Below, one piece after another: positions 8,410 to 18,444 of a stretch of 64,000 bases of DNA; positions within the stretch are counted from its first letter, which is position 1; each line of letters begins with the position of its first letter. Made by a program: the position numbers and the translations under genes. The DNA comes from Polymorphum gilvum SL003B-26A1 (GTDB taxonomy: Bacteria > Pseudomonadota > Alphaproteobacteria > Rhizobiales > Stappiaceae), in NCBI RefSeq assembly GCF_000192745.1, contig NC_015259.1:2557001-2621000 (forward strand). The letters run 5' to 3'. The notes beneath the pieces were generated by a model. That model was not told the DNA's origin. It made no database searches and saw only the letters and a program-made list of their open reading frames with translations.

Positions 8410-9894
8410 ATGAAAGGGACGATTCAGAAGATCGAGGCGGCGGCCGAAACGCTGCGCATCGCCCCGCATAACGCGGAGGCCGAGCGCCAGTTGCTCGGCG
8501 CGATCCTGGTCAACAACGAGACCTACTATCGGGTCTCCGACTTCCTCGAGCCGCACCACTTCTTCGTCCCGCCGCACCAGGACATCTACGAGAAGATCGG
8601 CCAGCTGATCCGCGCCGGCAAGACCGCCTCGCCGATCACGCTGAAGACCTTCTATCCCGCGGACACCCGGATCGCCGACCTGTCCGCTACCCAGTACCTG
8701 CTCCGGCTGGCCGCCGATGCGGCCTCGATCATCAATGCCGAGGACTACGGCCGCGCGATCTACGACCTCGCCCTGCGGCGCAACCTGATCCGCATCGGCG
8801 AGGACATGGTCAACATCGCCTATGACGCACCGATCGACATGCCACCGTCGCAGCAGATCGACGACGCCGAGCGGCGCCTGTTCGATCTGGCCGAGACCGG
8901 GCGCGGCGACGGCGGCTTCGTCTCCTTCGGCGACGCCCTGACCCAGACGATCCAGATGGCTCACGCCGCCTACAACCGCGAAGGCGCGCTGTCGGGCATC
9001 TCCACCGGCCTGCACGACCTCGACCGGGTCATGGGTGGCCTGCAGTCGTCCGACCTGATCGTGCTTGCCGGCCGTCCGGGCATGGGCAAGACCTCGCTGG
9101 CGACCAACATCGCCTACAACATCGCCCAGGCCTACCAGGCCGAGGAACAGCCGGACGGCACGCTGAAGACCGTCAATGGCGGCGTCGTCGGCTTCTTCTC
9201 GCTGGAAATGTCGGCCGAACAACTCGCCACCCGCATCATTTCCGAACAGACCGAGATCTCCTCCTCCAAGATCCGGCGCGGCGACATCTCCGAGGCCGAC
9301 TTCGAGAAGCTCGCGGCCGCCGCCCAGCACATGCAGACGGTGCCGCTGCACGTCGACCAGACCGGCGGCATCTCGATCGCTGCCCTCGTCGCCCGCGCCC
9401 GTCGGCTCAAGCGCCAGCGCGGCCTCGACCTCCTGATCGTCGACTACATCCAGCTGTTGTCGGGCTCGCAGAAGACCAACGCCAATCGCGTCCAGGAGAT
9501 CACCGAGATCACCACCGGCCTGAAGGCTCTGGCCAAGGAGCTGCACGTTCCGATCATCGCGCTGTCCCAGCTCTCGCGCCAGGTCGAAAGCCGCGACGAC
9601 AAGCGCCCGCAGCTCTCCGACCTGCGCGAATCGGGCTCGATCGAGCAGGACGCCGACGTCGTTCTGTTCGTGTTCCGCGAGGAGTACTACCTGTCCAAGA
9701 CCGAGCCCGAGGAAGGCACCAGCGAATACGAGGTCTGGCGCGACAAGTTCGACCGGGTCAGGGGCAAGGCGGAAGTCATCATCGCCAAGCAGCGTCACGG
9801 CCCGACCGGTACCGTCAACCTGCACTTCCAGGGCGAGTTCACCCGCTTCTCCGATCTCGCCCAGGACGAATACCTGCCCGAACGGCACGACTGA
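8410..9894 (+). CDS. dnaB: Replicative DNA helicase
   Basis: DnaB is the ring helicase of the replication fork. The 494-residue protein has the N-terminal domain (PHNAEAERQLLGAIL at about residues 18-32), then the RecA-like helicase domain with Walker A GRPGMGKTS near residue 225, Walker B LLIVDYIQLL, and the RDDKRPQLSDLRESG motif with an arginine finger region. Length and motif order are normal and no intein interrupts it. It is followed by alr and radA, a linkage seen in related bacteria. Confidence 0.96.
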   Translation: MKGTIQKIEAAAETLRIAPHNAEAERQLLGAILVNNETYYRVSDFLEPHHFFVPPHQDIYEKIGQLIRAGKTASPITLKTFYPADTRIADLSATQYLLRLAADAASIINAEDYGRAIYDLALRRNLIRIGEDMVNIAYDAPIDMPPSQQIDDAERRLFDLAETGRGDGGFVSFGDALTQTIQMAHAAYNREGALSGISTGLHDLDRVMGGLQSSDLIVLAGRPGMGKTSLATNIAYNIAQAYQAEEQPDGTLKTVNGGVVGFFSLEMSAEQLATRIISEQTEISSSKIRRGDISEADFEKLAAAAQHMQTVPLHVDQTGGISIAALVARARRLKRQRGLDLLIVDYIQLLSGSQKTNANRVQEITEITTGLKALAKELHVPIIALSQLSRQVESRDDKRPQLSDLRESGSIEQDADVVLFVFREEYYLSKTEPEEGTSEYEVWRDKFDRVRGKAEVIIAKQRHGPTGTVNLHFQGEFTRFSDLAQDEYLPERHD

Positions 9895-10028
9895 CGCGCA
9901 TGCCTGCCCCGCGCGGTGCGAGCATGTCTCGGCCACAGCGGCTTCGCATCGGCTATGATTGGATTTGTCTCGCGACTGCGCGCGATTCGCCTCGATTTCG
10001 AACCAATGCCGGGGCATGGGTCCTGCCG

Positions 10029-11171
10029 ATGAGTTCCGTATCCCCAGAAGCCCTCGCCGGCGGCGTGCTGACCGTCGACACTGCGGCGATCGCCGACAAC
10101 TGGCGCGCACTCGCCGGCCAACTCGGGCCGGGCGCGCGCTGCGCCGCGACCGTCAAGGCCGACGCCTACGGTTGCGGCATTCCGGCGACCGTGCGCGCGC
10201 TTGCCGCCAGCGGCTGCGACACGTTCTTCGTCGCCCTTCCCGCCGAGGGAATCGCCGTTCGCGAGGCCGCTCCGGGAGCGACGATCTACGTTCTCGACGG
10301 TCTGTTTCCCGGCACGGCACCGGCCTATGCCGAGGCGCGCCTGCGCCCGGTGCTCGGCTCGCTCCCCGAGCTGGAGGAATGGGCGCTGTTCTGCCGCAGC
10401 CGCAAGGTCCGGCTCGAGGCGGCGGTGCATGTCGACACCGGCATGAACCGGCTCGGCCTGACCGAGCAGGAAGCCGAGCGGCTCGCCGGCGACCGCGACC
10501 TGCTCGACTCCTTCGCTCTGGCTCTGGTCATCAGCCACCTCGCCTGCGGCGCCGAGCCCGGACATCCGCTCAACAGGCAGCAGTTGGAGCGGTTCAGGAC
10601 ACTTTCAGGACACTTTCCGGACGCCGTCAGGTCGCTGGCCAATTCCGCCGGTATCTTCCTCGGCGCCGACTACCATTTCGACCTGGTCCGCCCGGGGATC
10701 GCGCTCTACGGCGGCAAGGCCTTGGATTCCTTTGACAATCCGATGCGGCCCGTGGCCAGGGTGGAGGCGCGGATCCTGCAGCTGCGCACCGTGCGGGCCG
10801 GCGAGGGCGTCGGCTACGGCCTCGCCCAGACGGTGCGCCGCGACACCCGTCTGGCCGTCGTCGCGGCCGGCTATGCCGATGGACTGCTGCGCCGCGCCGG
10901 CGGCAGCGACGACCGTCCTGGCGGCCACGGCTGGATCGTCGGGCACCGGGTGCCGGTTTTCGGGCGCATCTCGATGGACATGCAAGCCCTTGATGTGACT
11001 GATGTTCCCGCCGCCCTGCTGCGCCGGGGCGCGATGGTCGAACTGATCGGTCCGCATGTCGCGGCGAGCGAACTGGCGGCCGTGGCCGACACCATCGACT
11101 ATGAATATCTCACCGCGCTCGGCCGCCGCTTCCACCGCCGCTACGCGCCCCTGGCAGAGGTTGCCGGCTGA
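10029..11171 (+). CDS. alr: Alanine racemase
   Basis: The PLP enzyme interconverts L- and D-alanine for peptidoglycan. The lysine that binds PLP is in TVKADAYGCG (about residue 40), the VDTGMNRLG strand follows, then the C-terminal domain with VGYG and GRISMDMQALDVTD. I chose the ATG at 10029 because the family begins just before the LTVDTAAI strand; the frame extends upstream to 9900 without conserved sequence. The product has 380 residues. Its TGA overlaps the radA ATG by one base, indicating translational coupling. Confidence 0.93.
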   Translation: MSSVSPEALAGGVLTVDTAAIADNWRALAGQLGPGARCAATVKADAYGCGIPATVRALAASGCDTFFVALPAEGIAVREAAPGATIYVLDGLFPGTAPAYAEARLRPVLGSLPELEEWALFCRSRKVRLEAAVHVDTGMNRLGLTEQEAERLAGDRDLLDSFALALVISHLACGAEPGHPLNRQQLERFRTLSGHFPDAVRSLANSAGIFLGADYHFDLVRPGIALYGGKALDSFDNPMRPVARVEARILQLRTVRAGEGVGYGLAQTVRRDTRLAVVAAGYADGLLRRAGGSDDRPGGHGWIVGHRVPVFGRISMDMQALDVTDVPAALLRRGAMVELIGPHVAASELAAVADTIDYEYLTALGRRFHRRYAPLAEVAG

Positions 11172-12565
11172 TGGCCCGCCGTTCGTCCTCCTTCGTCTGC
11201 CAGTCCTGCGGCGCCGTCAGCTCGAAATGGGCCGGCCGCTGCGATTCCTGCGGCGAGTGGAACTCGATCGTCGAGGAGCAGACCGGCAGCGGCATCGGCG
11301 GCGGCCCGGGTCGCGCCAAGCCGGGGCGCGGGCGGGTCGTGCCGCTGGTCGGCCTGTCCGGCGAGACCCGGGAGGCGCCCAGATTCCTGAGCGGCATCAA
11401 GGAACTGGATCGCGTGACCGGCGGCGGTTTCGTGCGCGGCTCGGCGCTACTGGTCGGCGGCGATCCGGGCATCGGCAAGTCGACGCTGCTGATCCAGGCT
11501 GCAGCCGCCCTCGCCCGCGGCGGGCTGAAATCGGTCTATATCTCGGGCGAGGAAGCGATCGATCAGGTGCGCCTGCGCGCCGAACGGCTCGGCCTTGCCG
11601 ACGCACCCGTGGCGCTCGCTGCGGAAACCAGCGTCGAGGACATCCTCGCCACCCTGGACGCCAGTCCGCCCCCAGCGCTGCTGATCCTGGATTCGGTGCA
11701 GACGCTGTGGACCGACGTGGTCGATTCTCCGCCCGGCACGGTCACCCAGGTGCGCGCCTCGGCCCAGGCGATGGTGCGCTACGCCAAGAAGTCCGGCACC
11801 GCGATGGTGCTCGTCGGCCATGTCACCAAGGACGGCCAGATCGCCGGCCCGCGGGTGGTCGAGCACATGGTCGACGCGGTGCTGTATTTCGAGGGCGACG
11901 GCGCCCACCAGTACCGGATCCTGCGCTCGGTCAAGAACCGCTTCGGCGCCACCGACGAGATCGGCGTGTTCGAGATGACCGGCGCCGGCCTGCAGGAGGT
12001 CGCCAATCCGTCGGCGCTGTTCCTCGGCGAGCGGTCGATGAATGCGCCCGGATCGGCCGTGTTCGCCGGTCTGGAGGGCTCCCGTCCGCTGCTGATCGAG
12101 ATCCAGGCGCTGGTCGCACCGTCGCCGCTCGGCACGCCCCGGCGCGCCGTGATCGGCTGGGACAGCGCGCGCCTGTCGATGATCCTCGCCGTGCTGGAGG
12201 CCCGGTGCGGCGTGCGTTTCTCCCAGCACGACGTCTATCTCAACGTCGCTGGCGGCCTACGCATCAACGAACCGGGCGCAGACCTTGCGGTCGCCGCCGC
12301 GCTCGTGTCCTCGCTCAGCGGGCTTGCCCTTCCGGCGAATTGCGTCTATTTCGGCGAAGTCAGCCTGTCGGGCGCCATCCGGCCCGTGGCCCAGGGTCAG
12401 GCACGGCTGAAGGAAGCGCAGAAACTGGGCTTCGACCGGGCCATTTGCCCGCAGGGCAACGTGAAGGACGGCGCCGGACCGGATATCGCGGCCGAGGGGC
12501 TCCAGGAACTTGGAGAATTCATCGCCAGGATTTCGGCCCGAACCGGCGTCCAGACCCGCGATTGA
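11171..12565 (+). CDS. radA: DNA repair protein RadA
   Basis: RadA (Sms) is a RecA-like ATPase that promotes branch migration during recombination. The 464-residue protein has an N-terminal four-cysteine zinc motif (CQSCG and CDSCG, residues about 10-28), Walker A GGDPGIGKST, the RadA-specific VKNRFG motif, and a C-terminal Lon-like domain (PSPLGTPRRAVIGWD). It is coupled to alr by a one-base overlap. Confidence 0.95.
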   Translation: MARRSSSFVCQSCGAVSSKWAGRCDSCGEWNSIVEEQTGSGIGGGPGRAKPGRGRVVPLVGLSGETREAPRFLSGIKELDRVTGGGFVRGSALLVGGDPGIGKSTLLIQAAAALARGGLKSVYISGEEAIDQVRLRAERLGLADAPVALAAETSVEDILATLDASPPPALLILDSVQTLWTDVVDSPPGTVTQVRASAQAMVRYAKKSGTAMVLVGHVTKDGQIAGPRVVEHMVDAVLYFEGDGAHQYRILRSVKNRFGATDEIGVFEMTGAGLQEVANPSALFLGERSMNAPGSAVFAGLEGSRPLLIEIQALVAPSPLGTPRRAVIGWDSARLSMILAVLEARCGVRFSQHDVYLNVAGGLRINEPGADLAVAAALVSSLSGLALPANCVYFGEVSLSGAIRPVAQGQARLKEAQKLGFDRAICPQGNVKDGAGPDIAAEGLQELGEFIARISARTGVQTRD

Positions 12566-12645
12566 CGCAGGATCTTCGCCTGCACCGGCAACACGACAGG
12601 TGCAACGGAAGCGGCCGACGCGGGACAAGAGGGTAAAACCGAGCA

Positions 12646-13269
12646 ATGCCGATCACGCTACTGGACGGAATCCTTCTCGTCATCATGCTCATCTCGGCCG
12701 TACTGGCGATGATCCGCGGCTTCGTCCGCGAGGTGCTGTCGATCGCCTCGTGGGTCGCCGCCGCCGTCGCGGCCTATCTGCTCTATGGTGAGGTTCTGCC
12801 CTTCGCCAGGCAGTACATCTCGAACGAATACGTCGCCCTCGGCGCCGCGGTCGCCGGCGTGTTCCTGATCACGCTGATCATCGTCAGCTACATCACCATG
12901 CGCATCTCCGACTTCGTACTCGACAGCCGCATCGGCGCGCTCGACCGCACGCTCGGGTTCGTGTTCGGCGCCGCGCGCGGGCTGCTGCTCGTCGTGGTCG
13001 CGATGCTGTTCTTCAACTGGTTCGTGCCGGCCGAACGCCAGCCGCAGTGGGTCGCCGGGGCCAAGTCCCGTCCGGTGCTGGTTTCCATCGGCGACAGGCT
13101 GATCGCCGCATTGCCGGAAGATCCGGAGCAGGCAATCATGGACCGTATCCGCTCTGGCCGCGCCGGCGCAGGCGCTGTCACGGACGACCAGGACGGAGAG
13201 GACACAGGCTACAGCCCGTCCGAGCGCCAGGGACTGGACCAGCTGACACGTGGCGGCAGCGGCAACTGA
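12646..13269 (+). CDS. CvpA-family inner-membrane protein
   Basis: The 207-residue protein opens with MPITLLDGILLVIMLISAV and has four hydrophobic segments (about residues 5-25, 30-48, 66-86 and 103-123) typical of CvpA. A polar C-terminal tail follows. CvpA proteins are linked to colicin V export, envelope stress and biofilm traits in other bacteria, with no defined mechanism. The gene precedes purF, as in E. coli where cvpA and purF are co-transcribed, and the gap is 49 bases. Confidence 0.85.
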   Translation: MPITLLDGILLVIMLISAVLAMIRGFVREVLSIASWVAAAVAAYLLYGEVLPFARQYISNEYVALGAAVAGVFLITLIIVSYITMRISDFVLDSRIGALDRTLGFVFGAARGLLLVVVAMLFFNWFVPAERQPQWVAGAKSRPVLVSIGDRLIAALPEDPEQAIMDRIRSGRAGAGAVTDDQDGEDTGYSPSERQGLDQLTRGGSGN

Positions 13270-13318
13270 ACGACAGCCGGAGCTTCGATCCGGTTACAGG
13301 ACAATGAGGAGTATCGCC

Positions 13319-14791
13319 ATGAACGGCGAGACCGATTTCGAGTTCGACCTGGACCTGGACGGCGACACCTTGCGGGAAGAATGCGGCGTCTTCGGTGTGC
13401 TCGGTCACGAGGATGCCGCGGCCCTGACAGCCCTTGGTCTTCATGCCCTGCAGCACCGCGGCCAGGAGGCCGCCGGGATCGTGACGCTGGACAACGATCA
13501 GTTCCGGGCCGAGCGGCACCTCGGGCTGGTCGGCGATCATTTCTCCGACGCCGACACGATTGCCCGCCTGTCCGGCTCTGCCGCCATCGGCCATGTGCGC
13601 TATTCGACTACCGGCGAGACCATCCTGCGCAACGTGCAGCCGCTGTTTGCCGAACTCGACGGCGGCGGCATCGCGATCTGCCACAACGGCAACTTCACCA
13701 ACGCCCTGACGCTGCGCCGCCAGCTCATTCGCGACGGCGCGATCTGCCAGTCGACCTCCGATTCCGAGGTCGTCCTGCAGCTCCTCGCCCGCAGCCGCCA
13801 GCCCAAGATCGTCGACCGCTTCATCGAGGCGATCAAGCAGATGGAAGGCGCCTATTCGCTGGTCGCCCTCACCGGCAAGAAGCTGATCGGCGCGCGCGAT
13901 CCTCTCGGCATCCGCCCGCTCGTCCTCGGCGACCTCAACGGCGCGCCGATCCTGGCGTCGGAGACCTGTGCCCTCGACATCATCGGCGCCCGGTTCATCC
14001 GCGAGATCGAGAACGGCGAGGTCATCGTCTGCAGCACCGGCGGTATCGAATCGTTCTTCCCCTTCGGTAGGCGCAAGGCGCGTCCCTGCATCTTCGAATA
14101 CATCTACTTCTCGCGACCGGATTCCATCCTCGGCGGCCGCAGCGTCTACGACGTGCGGCGCGAGATGGGCCGCCAGCTCGCGATCGAATCTCAGGTCGAA
14201 GCGGATGTCGTCGTGCCGGTGCCCGACAGCGGCGTGCCGGCCGCCATCGGCTACAGTCAGGAATCGGGCATTCCCTTCGAGCTCGGCATCATCCGCAACC
14301 ACTATGTCGGGCGCACCTTCATCGAGCCGACCCAGTCGATCCGCACCCTCGGCGTCAAGCTGAAGCATTCGGCCAACCGCAGCCAGATCGCCGGCAAGCG
14401 CGTCACGCTGATCGACGACAGCCTCGTGCGCGGCACGACCTCGGTCAAGATCGTCCAGATGATCCGCGACGCGGGCGCTCGGGAAGTCCACTTCCGCCTC
14501 GCCAGCCCGCCGATCCGCTACTCGGATTATTACGGCATCGATACGCCGGTGCGCGAGAAGCTGCTCGCCGCCCGCTATAGCCTGGAGGAGATGCGGGCCT
14601 ATATCGGCGCCGACACGCTCGCCTTCCTGTCGGTCGAGGGCATCTACCGCGCCATGGGCTACGACGGGCGCGACGACGAGAACCCGCAGTTCACCGATCA
14701 CTGCTTCACCGGCGATTACCCGACCCCGCTCACCGACCTGTCCGGAGACGCGGAGTTCCGTCACCCCCCGCGTCTGGTCGAGGTACGATAG
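13319..14791 (+). CDS. purF: Amidophosphoribosyltransferase
   Basis: PurF makes phosphoribosylamine from PRPP and glutamine, the first committed step of purine synthesis. The ATG at 13319 is preceded by GAGGAG at a good distance. It gives an acidic leader of about 21 residues ending in LREE, then the sequence CGVFGVLGH, whose cysteine becomes the N-terminal nucleophile after processing. The PRPP site (VTLIDDSLVRGTT) is present. Total length is 490 residues, usual for the family. An SDR gene starts 6 bases downstream. Confidence 0.95.
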   Translation: MNGETDFEFDLDLDGDTLREECGVFGVLGHEDAAALTALGLHALQHRGQEAAGIVTLDNDQFRAERHLGLVGDHFSDADTIARLSGSAAIGHVRYSTTGETILRNVQPLFAELDGGGIAICHNGNFTNALTLRRQLIRDGAICQSTSDSEVVLQLLARSRQPKIVDRFIEAIKQMEGAYSLVALTGKKLIGARDPLGIRPLVLGDLNGAPILASETCALDIIGARFIREIENGEVIVCSTGGIESFFPFGRRKARPCIFEYIYFSRPDSILGGRSVYDVRREMGRQLAIESQVEADVVVPVPDSGVPAAIGYSQESGIPFELGIIRNHYVGRTFIEPTQSIRTLGVKLKHSANRSQIAGKRVTLIDDSLVRGTTSVKIVQMIRDAGAREVHFRLASPPIRYSDYYGIDTPVREKLLAARYSLEEMRAYIGADTLAFLSVEGIYRAMGYDGRDDENPQFTDHCFTGDYPTPLTDLSGDAEFRHPPRLVEVR

Positions 14792-14797
14792 TCCGGC

Positions 14798-15547
14798 ATG
14801 TCCGATCCCGCTTTCGAAAACCGCATCGCCGTCGTCACCGGAGCCTCCCGCGGCATCGGCTATTTCGTCGCCAGGGCGCTCGGCGCCGCCGGCGCCCATG
14901 TCGTCGCGCTCGCGCGCACGGTCGGCGGCCTGGAGGAACTCGACGACGAGATCCGCGCCGCGGGCGGTCCGGCGCCGACACTGGTGCCGCTCGACCTGAC
15001 CGATTACGATGGGATCGACAGACTCGGCGCGGCGCTCTACGAGCGCTTCGGCAGGCTCGACGTCCTGATCGGCAACGCCGGCATCCTCGGCACGTTGTCG
15101 CCGCTCGGCCACGTCGACATCAAGACCTGGGACCAGGTGATGGCGATCAACGTCACCGCCAACTGGCGCCTGATCCGCTCGCTCGATCCGCTGCTGCGCC
15201 GGTCGGACGCCGGCCGCGCCGTGTTCCTGTCCTCGGGCGCGGCGCAGAAGTGCAAGGCCTACTGGGGCCCCTACTCCGTTTCCAAGGCCGCGGTGGAAGC
15301 CCTCGTGCGCACCTATGCCGCCGAGACGCTGCAGACGCCGATCAAGGCCAACCTGGTCAATCCGGGTCCGATGCGCACCGCCATGCGTGCCAAGGCCATG
15401 CCGGGCGAGGATCCCGAGACGCTGCCGCATCCCTCCGAGATCGCCTCAGCAATCCTCGATCTGTCGGCCCCCGCCTGCACCGTCACGGGCAAGCTCTACG
15501 ACCATCCGTCGCGCGAGATCCGCGAGTTCCTCCCGATCTGCTCCTGA
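14798..15547 (+). CDS. Short-chain dehydrogenase/reductase
   Basis: The 249-residue SDR has the cofactor loop TGASRGIG at residues 15-22, the structural IGNAG in place of NNAG, and the catalytic Ser-Tyr-Lys (FLSSGAA, then YSVSKAA). The substrate cannot be inferred. It is 6 bases after purF and probably co-transcribed with it. Such a linkage occurs in related bacteria, but no role in purine synthesis is implied. The transcript ends at the palindrome at 15572. Confidence 0.85.
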   Translation: MSDPAFENRIAVVTGASRGIGYFVARALGAAGAHVVALARTVGGLEELDDEIRAAGGPAPTLVPLDLTDYDGIDRLGAALYERFGRLDVLIGNAGILGTLSPLGHVDIKTWDQVMAINVTANWRLIRSLDPLLRRSDAGRAVFLSSGAAQKCKAYWGPYSVSKAAVEALVRTYAAETLQTPIKANLVNPGPMRTAMRAKAMPGEDPETLPHPSEIASAILDLSAPACTVTGKLYDHPSREIREFLPICS

Positions 15548-15571
15548 GCCCATCCGGTCCGGCTTCCTATC

Positions 15572-15607
15572 AAAAAGGCCTCCGGAGGATCCTCCGGAGG
15601 CCTTTTT
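15572..15607. terminator. Bidirectional terminator, perfect palindrome
   Basis: The 36 bases are a perfect palindrome: AAAAAGGCCTCCGGAGG at the left is mirrored at the right and ends in TTTTT. Either strand gives a long GC-rich stem followed by a U tract. It lies between the convergent SDR gene and der, so it can end both transcripts. Confidence 0.9.
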
Positions 15608-15644
15608 CTTCTCCGAGCCTGCGCCGCGCCTCCGGGGCGTAGCC

Positions 15645-17063
15645 TCAGCGTTTCTTGGCCTTGCCGGCGTAGGGGTTTTCGCCCTTGCGGTAGCTAAGGC
15701 GGATCGGCGTGCCGGGCATGTCGAACTTGTCGCGCAGGGTGTTGACCAGATAGCGGGTGTAGCTTTCCGGCAGTTCCTCCGGCCGCGAGCAGAACACCAC
15801 GAAATGCGGCGGCCGGGTCTTGGCCTGGGTCATGTAACGCAGCCGCACCCGCCGGCCCTGGACCGCGGGGGGCGGATGATGCGCCAGCACGCCGTCGAGC
15901 CAGCGGTTGAGCCGGGCCGTGGAAATACGCGTGTTCCAGACGTCGTAGGCGGTGAACACCGCTTCCATCAGCCGGTCGATCCCCTGGCCCTGGATACCGG
16001 AAATGGTGGCAATCTGCACACCCCGGATCTGGTTTAGATAGCGGTCCTGGGCGTCGCGGATCGCCTGCCAGGCCGCCTCGCGGTCCTCGACCAGATCCCA
16101 CTTGTTGATGGCGATGACCAGGGCGCGGCCTTCGCGCGCCACCAGGTCGATGATCTGAAGATCCTGCTTCTCGAAGGCGTTTGTCGCATCCAGCGTGACC
16201 ACCACCACCTCGGCGAACTTGATCGCGCGCAACGCGTCGGCGACCGACAGCTTTTCCAGCTTCTCCTGTACCCGCGCCTTGCGGCGGATGCCGGCGGTGT
16301 CGAACAGCTTGACGTGATGGTCGCGCCAGAGCCAGTCGACCGAGATGGAATCGCGGGTGATACCGGCCTCCGGACCGGTCAGCATGCGTTCCTCGCCGAT
16401 CATGCGGTTGATCAGCGTCGATTTGCCGGCGTTCGGCCGGCCGACGATCGCCACCCTGAGCGGCCGCTCGCGCGTGCCGGCCGGCGTCTCGGGTTCGATC
16501 GCCTCGCCGCTCTCGTCGAGGTCGATGCCGATGCGTGCCTCATCCCGGGCCGCTTCCTCCTCCTCGACGCGTTCCACATAGGGCAGCAGCGCCTCGTAGA
16601 GGTCGGCCAGGCCCTCGCCGTGCTCGGCCGAGATGGCGACCGGATCGCCGAGGCCGAGGGCGAAGGCGTCATAGAGACCGCCTTCTCCGGCCCGCCCTTC
16701 CGCCTTGTTGGCGAGCAGGATGACCGGCCGGTCGCTGCGCCGGGCGACCTCGGCGAAATGGCTGTCGAGCGGCGTCACGCCAGAGCGCGCATCGATGACG
16801 AACAGCACCACGTCGGCTTCAGCGATCGCCTCCTCGGTCTGGGCGCGCATGCGCCCTTCCAGGCTGGTGGCGTCCGCGTCCTCCAGGCCGGCGGTGTCGA
16901 TCACCGTGAAGCGCAGGTCGCCAAGACGCGCCTCGCCGGGGCGACGATCGCGGGTCACGCCGGGCGTGTCGTCGACCAGCGCCAGCCGCTTGCCGACCAG
17001 ACGGTTGAACAGAGTCGACTTGCCGACGTTCGGCCGGCCGATGATGGCGACGGTTGCGCCCAC
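15645..17063 (-). CDS. der: Ribosome-assembly GTPase Der (EngA)
   Basis: Der has two GTPase domains in tandem and works in 50S subunit assembly. The first P-loop GRPNVGKST is at residues 9-17 and the second, GRPNAGKST, near residue 210. Each is followed by DTAG and NKxD-type motifs (LLANKAE, AINKWD). The C-terminal KH-like domain ends in a basic tail. The 472-residue length is normal. The order YfgM-like, bamB, der matches the E. coli yfgM-bamB-der arrangement. Confidence 0.96.
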   Translation of the reverse strand: MGATVAIIGRPNVGKSTLFNRLVGKRLALVDDTPGVTRDRRPGEARLGDLRFTVIDTAGLEDADATSLEGRMRAQTEEAIAEADVVLFVIDARSGVTPLDSHFAEVARRSDRPVILLANKAEGRAGEGGLYDAFALGLGDPVAISAEHGEGLADLYEALLPYVERVEEEEAARDEARIGIDLDESGEAIEPETPAGTRERPLRVAIVGRPNAGKSTLINRMIGEERMLTGPEAGITRDSISVDWLWRDHHVKLFDTAGIRRKARVQEKLEKLSVADALRAIKFAEVVVVTLDATNAFEKQDLQIIDLVAREGRALVIAINKWDLVEDREAAWQAIRDAQDRYLNQIRGVQIATISGIQGQGIDRLMEAVFTAYDVWNTRISTARLNRWLDGVLAHHPPPAVQGRRVRLRYMTQAKTRPPHFVVFCSRPEELPESYTRYLVNTLRDKFDMPGTPIRLSYRKGENPYAGKAKKR

Positions 17064-17094
17064 CTCAGGTACTCCTTGCCGCGCGGCGGTCTTG

Positions 17095-18444
17095 TCAGTT
17101 GAACGCCGCGATGCCGCTGTCGCCCTCGAGCACGATCACGCGCCCGCCGGCGATGATCGGCGTCACGAACACCTTGGTCTGCACGTCGCGCGCCGACAGC
17201 ACCTTGCCGGACACCGCATCGACCTGCGCAAGGCGTCCGTCGTTGGAAAATGCGACCAGGGTACCATTGGCCAGAGCGGGGCCGGCCCAATTGCGGCGCT
17301 GCTTTCGGCTCTCAATCTGCGGCAGGTCGGCCGACCACAGCGGCCTGCCGGTCTTGCGGTCGAGCGCCACCATGCGGTCGTCGAGGGTGACCATGAACAG
17401 GGCGTTGCCGGACACGACCGGCGTGTGGACGCTACCGATGTCCTGCTCCCACAGCCGCTCGCCGCTGGACAGCGAGGCGGCGATGGTGCGGCCGGCGACG
17501 CCGGTCGCATAGACGGTACCGCCGGAAACCACCGGGCTCGCCGCAACGTCGGCAAGCCCGGACACCGCAAGGGTGCGGAACGAGCGCGCGACCGCATCGA
17601 CCCACTTCGGCTCGCCGGTCTTAATGTCGAGCGCCATGATCTCTCCGGAGGAGAACGGAACGACCACCGTGTTGCCCGAAACCGCAGGGCTCGCCGCCGA
17701 CAGCAGACCGGCGGATTCCGAAATGCCGGAATAGGTCCAGGCGACGGTGCCGTCGTCCTGCTTGACGGCATAGACCTCGTTGGTCTGCGTCACCACGAAG
17801 ACGTGACCCGCGCCGACCGCTGGCGCACCGCGCGCCGGCGCACCCAGATCCGCTGTCCACAGCACCTGGCCGGAGCCGGCGTCGAGGGCTGCCAGCTGGC
17901 GATAGCCGGTGGCGGCGAACACGCGTCCTCCCGACACCGCCACACCACCGCCAGCTGCGGAATCCCGCTCGCCCTCGGGACGCAGCGACCGCGTCCAGCC
18001 GCGTGCGCCGCCCGTGCTCAGCGACACGACCTCGCCGGTCGGCTTGTAGACATAGAGCCGGCCGCCCTGGGAGACGGGACGGGCTGCCGTGCGCAGGGCC
18101 GAGGTAGTCAGGCCGCCGCCACTGCTGCCGATCGACGCGCGCCAGACCCGCGCGCCGGCGACCGACACGGCTACGTTGCCCGGGTCGTTGGTCTCCGGGC
18201 CGCCCGACTGCGGCCAGTCCTGGCCGCCGCTGGCCGGACCGAGACTGGCGGCCTGCCCGCTCGCCTGCGCCAGAGGATCGGCGCCCGCGAACAGCGGCTG
18301 GCGCTCTCCGGGCAGGATCTTCTCCTTCTTCGAGAAAGGATTGATCGGGTCGGTGAACTCGGACACGGCGCTGCATCCGGCTACGAGAGCCGAGACGAGC
18401 GCCAGGGATGCGGCCGTCCGCATCGTCTTTCGCGCGGTACGCAT
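17095..18444 (-). CDS. bamB: Outer-membrane assembly lipoprotein BamB-like
   Basis: BamB is an accessory of the BAM complex that inserts outer-membrane proteins. The 449-residue product has a lipoprotein signal ([12 protein letters not shown], lipobox cysteine near residue 24) and then repeated PQQ-type beta-propeller strands, for example [26 protein letters not shown] and KTGEPKW. The start at 18444 overlaps the stop of the upstream gene by one base; a second ATG lies at 18423. A longer open frame upstream overlaps that gene in another frame and is not real. Confidence 0.9.
   Translation of the reverse strand: MRTARKTMRTAASLALVSALVAGCSAVSEFTDPINPFSKKEKILPGERQPLFAGADPLAQASGQAASLGPASGGQDWPQSGGPETNDPGNVAVSVAGARVWRASIGSSGGGLTTSALRTAARPVSQGGRLYVYKPTGEVVSLSTGGARGWTRSLRPEGERDSAAGGGVAVSGGRVFAATGYRQLAALDAGSGQVLWTADLGAPARGAPAVGAGHVFVVTQTNEVYAVKQDDGTVAWTYSGISESAGLLSAASPAVSGNTVVVPFSSGEIMALDIKTGEPKWVDAVARSFRTLAVSGLADVAASPVVSGGTVYATGVAGRTIAASLSSGERLWEQDIGSVHTPVVSGNALFMVTLDDRMVALDRKTGRPLWSADLPQIESRKQRRNWAGPALANGTLVAFSNDGRLAQVDAVSGKVLSARDVQTKVFVTPIIAGGRVIVLEGDSGIAAFN

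Noticed and set aside
8035-10110. Long open frame antisense to dnaB
   Set aside because: It mirrors the codon pattern of dnaB and has no family similarity or ribosome-binding site.
13178-15430. Long open frame antisense to purF and the SDR gene
   Set aside because: Shadow of two well-supported genes; composition is typical of antisense GC-rich frames.
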